Shown piece by piece: positions 1-11,142 of a DNA stretch of 64,000 bases. The stretch covers positions 11,512,206-11,576,205 of the forward strand of contig CM060105.1 of NCBI GenBank assembly GCA_030522415.1, given 5' to 3'. The notes beneath the pieces are model-generated. The model made no database searches, had not been told where the DNA came from, and worked only from the letters and a program-made list of their open reading frames with translations. Source of the stretch: Channallabes apus (lineage: Eukaryota; Chordata; Actinopteri; Siluriformes; Clariidae). Within the stretch, counting starts at the first letter, position 1. Each line of letters starts with the position of its first letter. Made by a program: the position numbers and the translations under genes.

Positions 1-212
1 TGGATGTGTAAATTATCATAATTGTAGTATTACTTCGCTACAACATATTGTTTTGACTTTATTATGACTTAAGCTCTGAATATATTTAAAAACCGATACG
101 ACGGAAAATGTCAATTTGCGCCACCTGGCGGTCATTTAACGAATTATTTTGAAATGCTCCTGGTTTATTTTGGCCGCTGTCGCTTTCCACGGCGGTGAGT
201 GCGACAGTAATG
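1..212 (+). repeat. Unidentified flank and end fragment of foldback element
   Basis: Bases from about 98 to 212 match the outer part of the foldback element's right arm (about 24505..24620), including the shared phrases ccacctggcgg and ttggccgctg. The match stops some 20 bases before that element's terminus, where BEL/Pao sequence begins. Bases 1..97 show nothing I recognise. The join at about 205..235 is a breakpoint that removed the 5' part of the BEL element. Confidence 0.6.
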
Positions 213-2876
213 AGCAGTCTGGTTGTCACACCACTGTACGTCGACGACTGCTTGAAGTCTGTGGCAACCCAGGATCAAGCAGTCGCCCTGTACAATGAGC
301 TCACAAGCCTTTGTGCTAGTGGAGGGTTCAACCTCACTAAGTAGGCAAGCAACAGCCGTGCCCTACTGACCTCCATACCCGAAAGCGAAATGATCAAAGA
401 CATGAGAGACTTAGACTTGAGTAAAGACGCACTGCCCCTTGAGAGAGCTCTGGGGGTGTTGTGGTGCATTGATTCAGACACGTTCATGTTTAAGATTAGT
501 TTAAAAGAACGACCTGTGACAAGACGAGGAATCCTGTCAATCACTAGCTCAATATACGACCCCTTAGGCTTTCTCGCACCGGTCATACTGCCAGCTAAAA
601 TTTTAATGCAGCAGTTCTCTAAAAGAAAAACTTGCATGGGATGACGACATTCCCGAACAGTTTGCAAAGGCATGGAAAACCTGGCTGCAAGAGTTGCACC
701 GACTGTCCAAGTTCATCAAGATGCATAAAACCAGCTGACTTCGGAGATACAGCTACAGCGCAACTTCACCACTTCTCGGATGTGAGTGAAATGGGATACG
801 GAGTTGTCTCATACCTCAGGTTAGTAAATGCTGACGGACTCACACATTGTGCATTCATGATGAGGAACTCGCGTGTAGCACCTCTAAAACAAACCACCAT
901 TCCCAGAATGGAACTAACGGCGGCAGTGATCGCTGTAAAAAATGACAAAATGTTGAAAGAACAGCTAGAATTGAAATTGCTGGACTCTATGTTTTGGACT
1001 GACAGTACAACCGTTTTGAGATACACTGATAACGAAACACTTCGTTTTAAAACCTTTGTGGCCAACAGAATCGCCACTATAAGAGAGTCAACCAAGTCAC
1101 AGCAATGGAGGTACGTTAATACCTCAAAAAACCCAGCTGATTCTGCCTCCAGGGGGGTATCCTGTGAAAAGTTCATGAAAAACGTCGACTGGATCCATGG
1201 TCCCTCCTTTCTCAAAGAAGCAGAGTGCAAATGGCCTGAAAACATTCATGACACATCAATAAAAGAAAATGATGATGAAATTAAGCTCTCAGCTTTAGTG
1301 AATATTATGAGCATTACAAAATGCACCGACGCAGTGAGTAAATTGATTAATCATCACTCTGATTGGCACAAGTTAAAAAGATCCGTTGCCTGGATCCTTC
1401 GCATCAGAGACATGCTCAAACAAAAAAGGGTCAAAACAAAAATAGATAACCCAAAGATAGAAAGTCACAAGTCGCTAACAGTTCAAGACCTAACAAGAGC
1501 AGAAAACGAAATTATTAAATTTACTCCAGGACAAAATTTTAAGGAAGAAATTCTCACGTTGCAAAAGTGTAAAGCAGCAGCAGAATTCAAACAGGGAATT
1601 CCCACACAGCAAAAATGCAAGGCATCTGTATAAAGAAACAGTTGCTTGTCCAAACTGGACCCAGTACTACAGGATGGATTGCTGAAAGTCGGAGGACGTC
1701 TCGGCAAGTCCGCAATGCCAGAGCACGTTAAACACCCAGTCACTGTACCTAAAGACTCACATATCACAACGTTAATATTAAGATACATTCATGACAAGAT
1801 AGGACACAGTGGAAGAAATTACATGCTCTCAGAATTGGGCCAAAAATAATGGATTCCGACTGCTAACTCACTCGTAAGACAGTTTCTCTCCAGGTGTGTG
1901 ATATGCAGAAAGTCTAGAGCTAAAGGATGTGAGCAAAAAATGTCAGAATTGCCAATCGACAGAATAATACCAGACCACCCACCCTTCACTAATGTGGGAG
2001 TAGACTACTTCGGACCCTTCGAGGTCAAACGTGGCAGAAGTAACGTTAAAAGATATGGCATACTTTTCACTTGTCTGACAACAAGAGCTGTGCACATTGA
2101 AATCGCTCATTCGCTTGACACAGATTCTTGTGTGAATGCCATGCGACGCTTTATAAGCAGGAGAGGTCAGGTGTCAGTGATGCGAAGAGACAATGGAACA
2201 AACTTCATAGGCGCTGAGACTGAACTGCGCGAGGCTATTCAGCAATGGAATCAGTCACGAATTGAATGCTTCCTCACTCAAAGGAACACACAGTGGGCAT
2301 TCAACCCGCCCTCTGGATCTCACTTTGGTGGAATATGGGAAAGACAGATCAGGTCAGTTAGAAAGATCTTGAGATCAGTACTGAAAGAACAAACATTAAC
2401 TGACGCGAGCCTGCATACATTCATGTGTGAAGTAGAAGCGATAATGAATAACCGAACCCTCACTACTGTCTCGGAAGATCCCACAGATCTGGAACCTCTG
2501 ACACCTAACCACCTGCTGCTGATGAAAAAACAGCCAAACCATCCCCCTGGACTTTTCAAAAAGGAAGACATCTATGCACGTCGCAGGTGGAAGCAGGTTC
2601 AGTACCTATCAGACCTATTCTGGAAGCGATGGGTGCGTGAATACTTGCCCTTGCTCCAGGAGCGGCAAAAATGGTTGCAAAACAAAAAACCTCTCGATTG
2701 GAGATATAGGTTTAATAATTGATGAGTCTTCTCCAAGAAATTCATGGGTCATGGGAAGAATCACGAAAGTGTTCCCCGACAAAAGGGGACTTGTGAGACG
2801 CGTGTTAGTTAAAACTAAGACCAACACTCTGAAAAGACCCATCAACAAGCTGTGCCTCATATGTGAAATGGATTGA
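213..2876 (+). pseudogene. BEL/Pao LTR retrotransposon pol remnant
   Basis: Fragment of the polyprotein of a BEL/Pao retrotransposon. It opens inside the reverse transcriptase at the YVDD catalytic motif (237..248), so the LTR, gag, protease and first part of the RT are missing. The Pao-type region follows (about 390..640, containing PLGFLAPV), then an RNase H-like region (632..1633), an H2C2 zinc-binding region (1646..1849) and the integrase core (1898..2570, with VDYFGPF, DNGTNF and a later E). The C-terminal domain runs to the stop at 2876. Breaks seen directly: stop TAG at about 342, a frameshift near 600..640, stop TAA at 1631..1633, stop TAA at 1847..1849, and a frameshift near 2690. 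It cannot make a working protein. Family assignment is firm because domain order and motifs agree; the RNase H boundary is inferred. Confidence 0.9.
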
Positions 2877-3061
2877 TAAATGTGTTCTAATATGTTATGA
2901 AATTGGATATGCAACTATAAACACCTGAGATAAATATCATACATTTACAAGATTTACAATGTTTAGAAGGTTAAGAATGTTTGATTTCATTGCTTTGTCA
3001 AAAAAAAAAAAAAGACAAATTGTAATTGTCAGTCTCCATGCCTGTCAATTAGGGGCTGGAA
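2877..3061 (+). other. BEL/Pao 3' non-coding region with polypurine tract
   Basis: AT-rich spacer after the pol stop, with a short A-run near 3001. It ends in a purine-rich stretch, aggggctggaa, directly before TGTAAGAGCC. That is the layout expected of a polypurine tract next to a 3' LTR. Confidence 0.6.
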
Positions 3062-3079
3062 TGTAAGAGCCATATCGTA
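3062..3079 (+). repeat. First 18 bp of the BEL/Pao 3' LTR
   Basis: Starts TGTAAGAGCC after the polypurine tract and is cut after 18 bases by element A. The remainder resumes at 18146. The TA at 3078..3079 is repeated at 18146..18147 as the target duplication. Confidence 0.7.
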
Positions 3080-3260
3080 CAGATGTCGCCTTTAAGACTG
3101 CGCGTTTTTTCCCGCGAGAGGCCGCAATTTAGCGCGCGGCGTGCCGCAACTTGCCGGAGGCAACATTCGGGAATTTAAAATTAATGTGTTGTGCTTCACT
3201 GAATATCCGCCAGATGGCGCATGGAAGGACTTTATCTAAAAGCCGGTGGTCCGGGAGTCA
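3080..3260 (+). promoter_or_regulatory. GC-rich left end of element A, possible promoter
   Basis: CpG-rich stretch (gcgcgcggcgtgccgc) inside the left terminus, followed by a shared block containing cgccagatggcg. It matches 47866..48034 at the left end of element B. The surrounding DNA is AT-rich, so conservation and composition suggest a promoter or transposase-binding region. Promoter activity is inferred. Confidence 0.4.
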
Positions 3261-3901
3261 GTGTCCCTATGTTTCCCCGGTGGCGCGCAGATTCAAATCA
3301 TGACGTCACTCGCAACCTAACGCTGAGAAGGCGAACGAGGATTTTAACAGATTTTCTCTCGTTTTAAAGTGTTTTTATGAACTTTTTGAATTAAACAAAT
3401 AACCTATGCAAAATAATCGAGTGTCTTGTCGCTTTTTTTTTGTATATTTGAAGATAATTCATACGTTTTAAGCCGCTGCAAAAGGCTGGTTTGCTGGGCG
3501 AGTACTGACATCACGACTACTTTTATTACACGTACATTTGTTTATTTGTATATGTATGTTATTAAAATAAATTTTTTAGAGATTGTGTGTGCGTGCACGG
3601 AGAGTTTGTGTTGATAAGTGTATGTGGATAAGTTGATAGGTGTATCAGAAAATCGCCTTTCATTCTGGCATTGATAATCAGCGATATTTTATAAGGAGAT
3701 TTAGGGATTCAGCTCTACTTAATTTTCTAACGTTTTAAGAAAATTCATTAGTTCGTTCATTCTATTTGAAGCTTTGGATGTTTTTTTTTTTTTTAGATTA
3801 GTTCTGAAATCGCTTCCGTGAAACTATCGCTAAAACGCTTCCGTGAAACTATCGCTAAAACAATGTACTGAGCCCTCCTGAGGATATAAAGCTTTATTAT
3901 T
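3261..3901. repeat. Dispersed block of the large-element family (left of L2)
   Basis: From about 3540 this matches 43790..43885, 50930..51250 and 25250..25470 (shared words gtgcgtgcacggag and gtactgagccctcc). The phrase cttccgtgaaactatcgctaaaac is tandemly duplicated at about 3810..3860, once more than in the other copies. L2 copy 1 interrupts the block after gctttattatt. I see no gene in it; 3261..3540 matches nothing else I could find. Confidence 0.6.
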
Positions 3902-4192
3902 TTTATACTACTATATTACTATATTACTAATTACTATATTACTATATTACTTTTAAACTTTTTCGTCCCCTTACGAAGAGTGTACATAAAACGGATAAGT
4001 ATCTTATAATATATTTACTCGAAACGCGTGTTATATCGTTAAGTTTTAATTGTTTTGCAGCACACCGCTTTTAGCCGGCATTAGCATCGCTAATTAGCAT
4101 TAGCATCGCTAGCCCGGCTATCACGTTTGTTTGTTTGTTTGTAAAGTTTGTTTTCGCTTCCTCACACCGATTATTTTCCGTGTTTAGACACC

Positions 4193-5089
4193 ATGTCGGT
4201 TGTGATTCTGCCTCTGAGTGCAGGTGAGGAGACATTGGAGCTGCACTCGGTGGATTTGGAGGTGGAGGCCGTGGAGAAGCTGATCCGTGAGCTACAGGTG
4301 AAGCTGGCCCGGTTACAGCAGCGGAAAGCCACGCTGGAATCGACGCAGACCGACGCTCACCTGTCCCAGGTAAATTCTCGGCGTGAGAATTCTCCTACAA
4401 GGTCCAACACACCAAGGACGCATCCCGCCCAGTGTTCCTACACCCCGGCGCCGGGACATCACGGACCCTGGATACAGCAGCGGCGGAAGAAGCACGCCAA
4501 CCCCCGGGCGAGGACCTCTCCCCCTCCATCACCACCACCCGTCTTCGACATCTCGACCCAAAACCGCTTCGCTCCTTTCCGCGAGACGGCACACGACGTC
4601 CTGGTCATCGGAGACTCCATCGTTCGTCACGTGCGTGCTACCACGGCTAAAGGTAAGGTGCACACACGCTGTTTACCTGGTGCACGTGTTCTTGATGTTG
4701 CTGCACAGGTGCCTGCTGCCCTGAGGAGGAACATTGGAGCTGTGGTTCTTCATGCCGGCACGAACGACACCAGGCTGAGGCAGACGAAGATCCTAAAGAA
4801 GGACTTCTGGAGCCTGGTCGAGAAGGTCCGCAGCACATCACCCACGACAAGGATCATCGTATCTGGACCGCTTCCCACATTTCAGCGAGGAATCGAGAAG
4901 TTCAGTAGATTATTTGCTTTTAATGAATGGTTACAATCTTGGTGTCAACAACAGAAATTACGCTTTGTTGATAACTGGAATGTTTTCTGGGAGCGTCCTA
5001 GGCTCTATCACACCGATGGCCTACACCCTAGCAGAGCTGGAGCAGCGGTCCTCTCTGACAACATCTCCAGAACACTACGAACCATCTGA
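4193..5089 (+). CDS. L2 ORF1 protein, coiled coil plus SGNH esterase
   Basis: 298-residue ORF1 of L2 copy 1. The ATG at 4193 was preferred over upstream non-ATG starts because it follows cacc and opens the conserved protein. Residues about 18..55 (LHSVDLEVEAVEKLIREL onward) are heptad-like and could form a coiled coil. A basic, proline-rich linker follows at about 60..125. The rest is an SGNH/GDSL hydrolase fold: GDS in VIGDSIVRHV (nucleophile Ser), GTND in HAGTND, and DGLHPS carrying the Asp-His pair, so the catalytic set looks complete. CR1/L2-group LINEs are known to carry such an esterase ORF1; its role, perhaps in membrane or RNP handling, is unsettled. The frame is intact. ORF2 begins about 80 bp downstream. 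Confidence 0.88.
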   Translation: MSVVILPLSAGEETLELHSVDLEVEAVEKLIRELQVKLARLQQRKATLESTQTDAHLSQVNSRRENSPTRSNTPRTHPAQCSYTPAPGHHGPWIQQRRKKHANPRARTSPPPSPPPVFDISTQNRFAPFRETAHDVLVIGDSIVRHVRATTAKGKVHTRCLPGARVLDVAAQVPAALRRNIGAVVLHAGTNDTRLRQTKILKKDFWSLVEKVRSTSPTTRIIVSGPLPTFQRGIEKFSRLFAFNEWLQSWCQQQKLRFVDNWNVFWERPRLYHTDGLHPSRAGAAVLSDNISRTLRTI

Positions 5090-5169
5090 CTGGTGGTAAG
5101 TCATACTGTAGATTCCAAACATATTAGACACATCACAACTCACCGTAGTGATAGACGAACACACATAGC

Positions 5170-8145
5170 TTGTCCTATAGAAACTGTTCTGTTCCCCGAA
5201 TACTGAGAAAAAAGAATAAATTTGTTAAATTTGCCCGAAACAATCTGATAAGCATAAAACCAGAAAAAGGCAAAATAAGTAGTCAAAATCCACCTCTAAA
5301 GTTTGGACTACTCAACATTAGATCCCTTGCGCCTAAAGCACTTATTGTTAATGAAATTATCTCAGATTATTGCCTTGACGCACTCTGTCTCAATGAAACC
5401 TGGCTTAAACCAAATGAATATTTTGGTCTGAATGAGTCTACTCCGTCAGGATATTTCTATAAGCACGAGCCCCGTCTAATTGGTCGCGGTGGTGGTGTCG
5501 CCACTATCTACAATGATGTACTCACTGTTACCCAGAAAATAAGGCCCAGGTTTAATTCATTTGAAGTGCTTATCATTAATGTTGCACTAAATGAAATACG
5601 TAATAAACCCTTGCTATATTTTACCCTGGCCACCGTGTACAGACCCCCGGGGCCATATGGCGATTTTCTTAAAGAATTTGGACATCTGCTATCAGACCTA
5701 TTGGTTAACTCTGACAAAGTATTGATAGTAGGAGACTTTAACATTCATGTAGATGATGCTAACGACGCTTTAGCACTCACATTTATGGATTTACTAAATT
5801 CCTTTGGGGTTAAGCAAAATATAATTGGAGCAACTCACCGCTTTAATCATACGCTAGATTTAATTATATCCCATGGTATAGATGTCTCTAATATAGAGAT
5901 CATACCTCAAAGTGATGATATCACAGATCATCACCTCCTGACATATACTCTACCCGTAGAACAGATTAGCTGTGTCTCCCCACGTTATCAATCTGTTAGA
6001 AATATGAATCCCACAACTAAAGACAGATTCACAAGTAATCTGCCGGATCTGTCACAATTTCTTATTAGACCCCTAAATGCAGATGATCTAGATGAAGTGA
6101 CTAGCAGCATGGGCACTATTTTTACCAGTACATTAGACACTGTTGCTCCCATCAGATTAAAAAAAGTCAGAGATAAAACATTGGCACCGTGGTACAACAG
6201 TCATACTCGCGCCCTAAAGAGAGCAACCCGTAACCTCGAGCGAAAATAGAGGAAAACTAAATTAGAAGTTTTTCGAATTGCGTATAAAGACAGTATGTGC
6301 AGCTATAGACAGGCTCTAAAAACTGCTAGGACCGAGCATCTTAGCCAACTGATAGCAAGAAACCAAAACAATCCCAGGTTCTTATTTAGTACAGTGGCTC
6401 GCCTAACAAAACCTAAGATGCCCTCAGAGAGTATCCCATCACAGTTTAGAAGTGAAGACTTTATGGACTTCTTTAATGAAAAAATCAATAATATCAGGAA
6501 GAAAATAATGGAGGTTCAACCTCTAATAGTATCTCACAATCCAGTTCAGCCTATAGCTTCACATTTAGATTTTCACTGCTTTACAGGTATAGGACAGGAA
6601 GAGCTGTATAAACTCATCACCTCGGCTAAATCAACAACGTGCCTGTTAGACCCAATCCCAACCAGATTTTTAAAAGAAGTGATGCTTACGGTTGGAGAGC
6701 CACTCCTAAACATTATTAATTCTTCATTACATCTAGGTCACGTCCCTAAACCTTTCAAGTTAGCAGTTATTAAGCCGCTTCTTAAAAAATCTAATTTGGA
6801 CGCGAATGAAATAAAAAATTACAGACCGATCTCAAACCTCCCGTTCATATCAAAAATACTAGAAAAAGTAGTATCAGCTCAAATTTGCACATTCTTGCAG
6901 GATAACAACATCCTTGAAGAATTTCAGTCAGGTTTCAGGCCCCATCATAGCACAGAAACTGCACTAGTTAAGATTACAAATGACTTGTTTTTAGCTTCAG
7001 ACCAAGGCTGCATCTCATTGCTAGTCCTGCTTGATCTTAGTGCTGCATTCGACACTATAGATCATAATATTCTCATAGATCGCTTACAAAATTATATAGG
7101 TATTCAGGGACAGGCACTAAAATGGTTTAGATCTTACCTGTCTGATCGCTACCATTTTGTAGATCTAAATGGAGAACCGTCTGGTATAATGCCAGTGAAA
7201 TATGGGGTCCCACAAGGGTCAGTTTTAGGACCTCTGTTGTTCTCAATATACATGCTTCCCTTGGGTAACATCATTAGAAGACATGGGATTAGTTTCCATT
7301 GTTATGCTGATGATACCCAATTATATATCTCAACTAAACCAGACGAAATACCTAAGTTGTCTAGATTAACTGAGTGTGTCCAGGACATAAAAGATTGGAT
7401 GACCAATAACTTTATTTTATTAAATTCAGTTAAGACAGAGATATTACTTATTGGCCCAAAAACCAGCACACAACAGCTTTCACAATTCAGCTTGCGCTTA
7501 GAAGGATGTACTGTTATTACCAGCTCAGCAGTAAAAGATCTGGGAGTAATATTAGACAGTAACTTGTCTTTTGAAAATCACATTTCAAATATCACAAAAA
7601 CAGCCTTTTTCCATCTTCGAAATATTGCTAAACTTAGGAACATCTTATCCGTATCTGATGCAGAAAAACTAGTTCATGCATTCATGACCTCCAGACTGGA
7701 CTATTGTAATGCATTACTAGGTGGTTGTCCTGCATCCTCAATAAACAAGCTTCAGTTAATCCAAAATGCAGCTGCCAGGGTTCTCACTAGATCCAGAAAA
7801 TATGATCATATAACCCCAATATTATCATCCCTGCACTGGCTACCTGTTCAGTTTAGAATAAATTACAAAATAGTATTACTTACATACAAGGCCTTAAATG
7901 GTTTAGCTCCCACATACCTAACCAGTCTTCTGATACGCTACAATCCACCACGCGCCTTAAGATCACAAAACTCCGGACTTCTGGTAGTTCACAGAATTTC
8001 AAAATCTACAAAAGGGGGTAGGGCTTTTTCATATTTAGCTCCAAAGCTTTGGAATAGCCTTCCAGACAGTGTTCGGGGAGCAGACACGGTTTCTCAGTTC
8101 AAAAGTAGACTCAAGACGCATCTTTTTAATCTGGCATACACATAA
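5170..8145 (+). pseudogene. L2 ORF2 (endonuclease/reverse transcriptase), one premature stop
   Basis: About 990 codons. The N-terminal half is an AP-like endonuclease: [34 protein letters not shown] and DHHLL in the expected order. The reverse transcriptase follows: [43 protein letters not shown] and the catalytic CYADDTQLY. The C-terminal region ends with HLFNLAYT. The stop TAG at 6247..6249 replaces the TGG read at the same place in copy 2 and splits the frame between endonuclease and RT. Compared with copy 2 there are about six differences in the last 616 residues, including Val for Asp in NSVKTE and His for Pro in VHRIS, both private to this copy. The first codon is uncertain because no good ATG precedes the endonuclease. 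Confidence 0.9.
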
Positions 8146-8932
8146 CTCATCCCAGTACTCATACTCCAGTACACCTATACCGAATGGCAACTACGCTAAT
8201 TCTCCCCATCTGTTCTGTATTTCTCTACCCATCCCGAGGCATTGGGAGATTTTGCCAGCTTCAGTAGACAAAGGCCGACCCTGCGAGGTTCCTGAGGCAT
8301 CCAGAGAAGGACCAGCTCCAACTGGATTCAGCTTTATGATGGTTGGAGCTACATATGCTGCTCCTGTGCTTCCAGTGATCCAGACCTCATCTGCCCTCTA
8401 CACCTACTGACTCGTCCCTATGCTGAACTGGTCTTCATGTCAATTTAAATAATTTCTGTCATATTGAATTTTCACCTGCACAACACACAAGATGTTATAT
8501 CATTTCTATCTGTTATCGCCCAAATGAGGATGGGTTCCCTGTTGAGTCTGGTTCCTCTCAAGGTTTCTTCCTAATGCCATCTCAGGGAGTTTTTCCTTGC
8601 CACCGTCGCTGTCACCCTTGGCTTGCTCATCAGAGAGATTTCATTCATTCGTCTCATTATTATCTGCACATTTTTCTCACACATCCACACCTCCAATTAT
8701 TTTCTTTTCTATAATTATTATTATTTGTTTTTATTTATTTATTTTCTATTATAATTTTATTTATTTATTTATTATTTTATATATAATTATTCTATATATA
8801 ATATATAAATTTTTATTTTATTTATTTATTTATTTTGTTAAATTTCTTTAATTTTTGTGAAGCTGCTTTGAGACAATGACCATTGTTAAAAGCGCTATAT
8901 AAATACAATTGAATTGAATTGAATTGAATTGA
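8146..8932 (+). repeat. L2 3' UTR and tail
   Basis: Contains the widespread fish L2 3' end: a gttccctgttgagtctggtt block, an AT-rich stretch at 8700..8850, then gctgctttgagacaatg, aaagcgctatataaata and a tandem gaatt tail. The conserved end is what L2 reverse transcriptases are thought to recognise for target-primed copying. Copy 2 has the same UTR at 59385..60162, and the same final block ends copy 3. Confidence 0.85.
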
Positions 8933-8938
8933 ATTATT

Positions 8939-9317
8939 GTGTTTGAATAAATATTCAGATCTACCACAGCAGGTAATAAACTATGGTGTGTCATAACCGA
9001 AGCAAACACCACGATTATGCCTCGTTTCGTTCGACGGGAACGTGGTTCACTTGGCCACGGTGTATTATAAACCTGTGGAATGTTTCACTGTTTATGCTCA
9101 CATAAGAGTAATAAAAGCTGGTGAAATGTGGAAATGATGTGTGGCAACTCAATGAGAACTAAACCAAAGATTTCGGTAACTCCACTGAGTGTAACATCTG
9201 CATAGTGACACTGAACATCTTCACTTTTCCGTTTACCTCTGAAAAAAAGCTGTATTTTGTTTGTCTATATTTAGAGTTTTTAGAACAGTAGAAGAAGTAC
9301 GCGCGCGCACGCACGCA

Positions 9318-9356
<39 letters not shown>

Positions 9357-9820
9357 CCCTGAGCCCTCGGGAAACATCCAATCACCGTCGGTATACAAAT
9401 GAGTCAAGACGTAGCCTAACATGGTGTCGGATTTCAGCGGTCACGGAGTGGGAAGACTTTGAAGAAGCTGCAGTGACAGTAAACAGCTGAACAACTTCAC
9501 TTTTCCGTTTACCTCTGAGGAAAAAAAGCTGTATTTTGTTTGTTTATATTTAGAATTTTTATAGTAGTAAGAGAAAGTTACAGTTTGTGGTCTGTAGTTC
9601 GCACCCTTGTAGAGAATAAATAAATGAATAACACCTTCATATCCCCTCTCAAGAGTGTCATAGTCCATTGTTAGTTTTAAAGATTTGGCTGAAACTAATT
9701 ATCACTACATAAGTACCCTAACACCATTGATCATGAGTCTCAGCTGAACCTAATTCTATACTTGTAACAGAAAATGTAGATGCAGATTTCAAATGTGTAT
9801 TTATATGATAGATAGATAGA

Positions 9821-9879
<59 letters not shown>

Positions 9880-10620
9880 GCTTTACGTAGGGGCAAGAGA
9901 GGGCAGCGCACCCTCAAATAAATGTCTGCACATGTTAATATATTCCTAAAATGTATATATTACAAGTTGATAAACTGATCTGCGGTAGCGGAAAAATCCG
10001 CTGAAAAAAGGACAGGCTGAAGCGCACACACACACATACACACGCGCACACATACACACACAGACACACCTCCCTTGAGCCCTGCGTCTGTCGGATTTCA
10101 GCGGTCACGGGGTGGAAAGACTTTGAAGCAGTTTATATATGAATCTAAGCTTGAACTTATCAGCATTGTAAATATATAATACTTTTCAAATAAAATCGAT
10201 ATTACTTTGACCCTGAAGTTTAGTTTAGCACACACAAAAAACAGAAAAGTCATTTCTGGTAACGGAATGTGTAGTTTATTTACAGTAATTCATTAAAAAA
10301 TTAATATACATACAGTACACGGTAAACACGGGAAAGATTACAAAATGAAAAAACAAACAGTATCTACTTTATAAACAGCTTAGTATGTGCGTCGAGATGC
10401 TGAAATCCCTTGCATGTTTTTGCTTCCAAGTGGAGAGATATTTGACCGAGAGCCTAGAACAAAAGATCTATAGGTGTGATCACAACCCCCTCCGACCGAC
10501 CGTGCCATCAATCACTGACCACCTCAGAAGTTCCCTCCAATGTATGGCTGCAATACTTGTTTTGCAAGTATTTTTAACACAATTCAAAGGCTTACAAGTT
10601 CCATTCAACATATAATGATG
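8939..10620. repeat. Dispersed block R1 in element A
   Basis: Colinear with 51256..52916 in element B and 25476..27015. Shared landmarks are ttcgttcgacgggaacg, a twice-used unit beginning cttttccgtttacctctga, and a conserved 3' part near 10385..10600. A CA repeat (9310..9354) and a GT repeat (9823..9878) lie within it. The open frame at 10385..10615 is matched in the B copy, but the DNA is almost identical throughout, so that does not show coding function. No protein family recognised. Confidence 0.65.
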
Positions 10621-10789
10621 TCTGCAAATGTTAATATATTCCTAAAATGTATATATTACAAGTTGATAAACTGATCCGCGGTAGCGGAAAAATCTGCTGA
10701 AAAAAGGACAGGCTGCAGCGCACACGCACACACACACACAGACACACCTCCCTTGAGCCCTCGGTAAACATCCAAGCATTGAGGCACGC
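10621..10789. repeat. Local duplication of part of R1
   Basis: Repeats the stretch at about 9927..10085 (tgttaatatattcctaaaatg, then the CA-rich run and cctcccttgagccct). The second R1 copies in element B and at 26 kb lack this extra unit here, so it is private to element A. Confidence 0.6.
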
Positions 10790-10943
10790 AAACCCCCTGA
10801 CCACAATAAGGTGGCAATCCCTTAGGGGGCAAGATGAAAAATACAAATTAAATAAATAAAACAAAATAAAATATCCTTAATCCAGATTTTATCAATCAAC
10901 GACATAATATTGATCTTAGCTGGATGGTCTAATTCTCAAAACC
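10790..10943. repeat. Block R6, first copy
   Basis: Shared with 55700..55865 in element B (cacgcaaaccccctgacc, ggatggtctaattctcaaaa) and, inverted, with about 27210..27360. Its last 38 bases recur at 14473..14512, so the 3.5 kb between is flanked by a direct repeat. Confidence 0.6.
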
Positions 10944-11142
10944 GTGAGAATTTGCATGCTCGTACCCGGCTCGTAACGAGCGCGCTCTGCCCTCAAGGGC
11001 GAGCATTGGTTAATGGCAGGCATGTGACTGATGCAAGCCAGATCCTTTTATTTAGCAAAATTGAGATTAATAGTTACATTTTATTGTTGAGGGACAAAGA
11101 CAGGGCTCCATACGCACATACACAGAAAAAAGGGCACTTGGC
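10944..11142. other. Short unassigned spacer
   Basis: Stretch between block R6 and the hAT-like candidate, containing a CG-rich run (gagcgcgctctgccc). I could assign no gene or repeat to it. Confidence 0.3.

Larger units (their letters stand above)
3902..8932 (+). mobile_element. L2-clade LINE, copy 1, near full length
   Basis: A 5.0-kb non-LTR retrotransposon with 5' UTR (containing a tactatattac-type repeat), ORF1 with esterase domain, ORF2 with endonuclease and reverse transcriptase, a 3' UTR and a gaattgaatt tail. The empty site is visible in element B at 51238..51260, where gctttattatt runs straight into gtgtttgaataa. ATTATT at 3896..3901 and 8933..8938 is the likely target duplication, though the tail composition makes its length uncertain. 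One premature stop in ORF2 disables this copy. Confidence 0.88.

Noticed and set aside
3080..3430. Reading all of 3062..3430 as the BEL/Pao LTR
   Set aside because: The same sequence forms the left end of element B at 47866, where no BEL/Pao is present, and the true LTR continuation lies at 18146.
4193..5089. Host GDSL esterase gene
   Set aside because: It is in the ORF1 position of an L2 element, followed by ORF2; esterase ORF1s are known in this LINE group.
9159..9422. Cysteine/valine-repeat frames (also near 25699, 51402 and 54281)
   Set aside because: Translations of CA/GT microsatellites in block R1 and its relatives.
10385..10615. Conserved small gene in R1 (matched at 52715 onward)
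   Set aside because: The two copies are near-identical at the DNA level in and out of the frame, so conservation gives no coding signal; the product is unrecognised.
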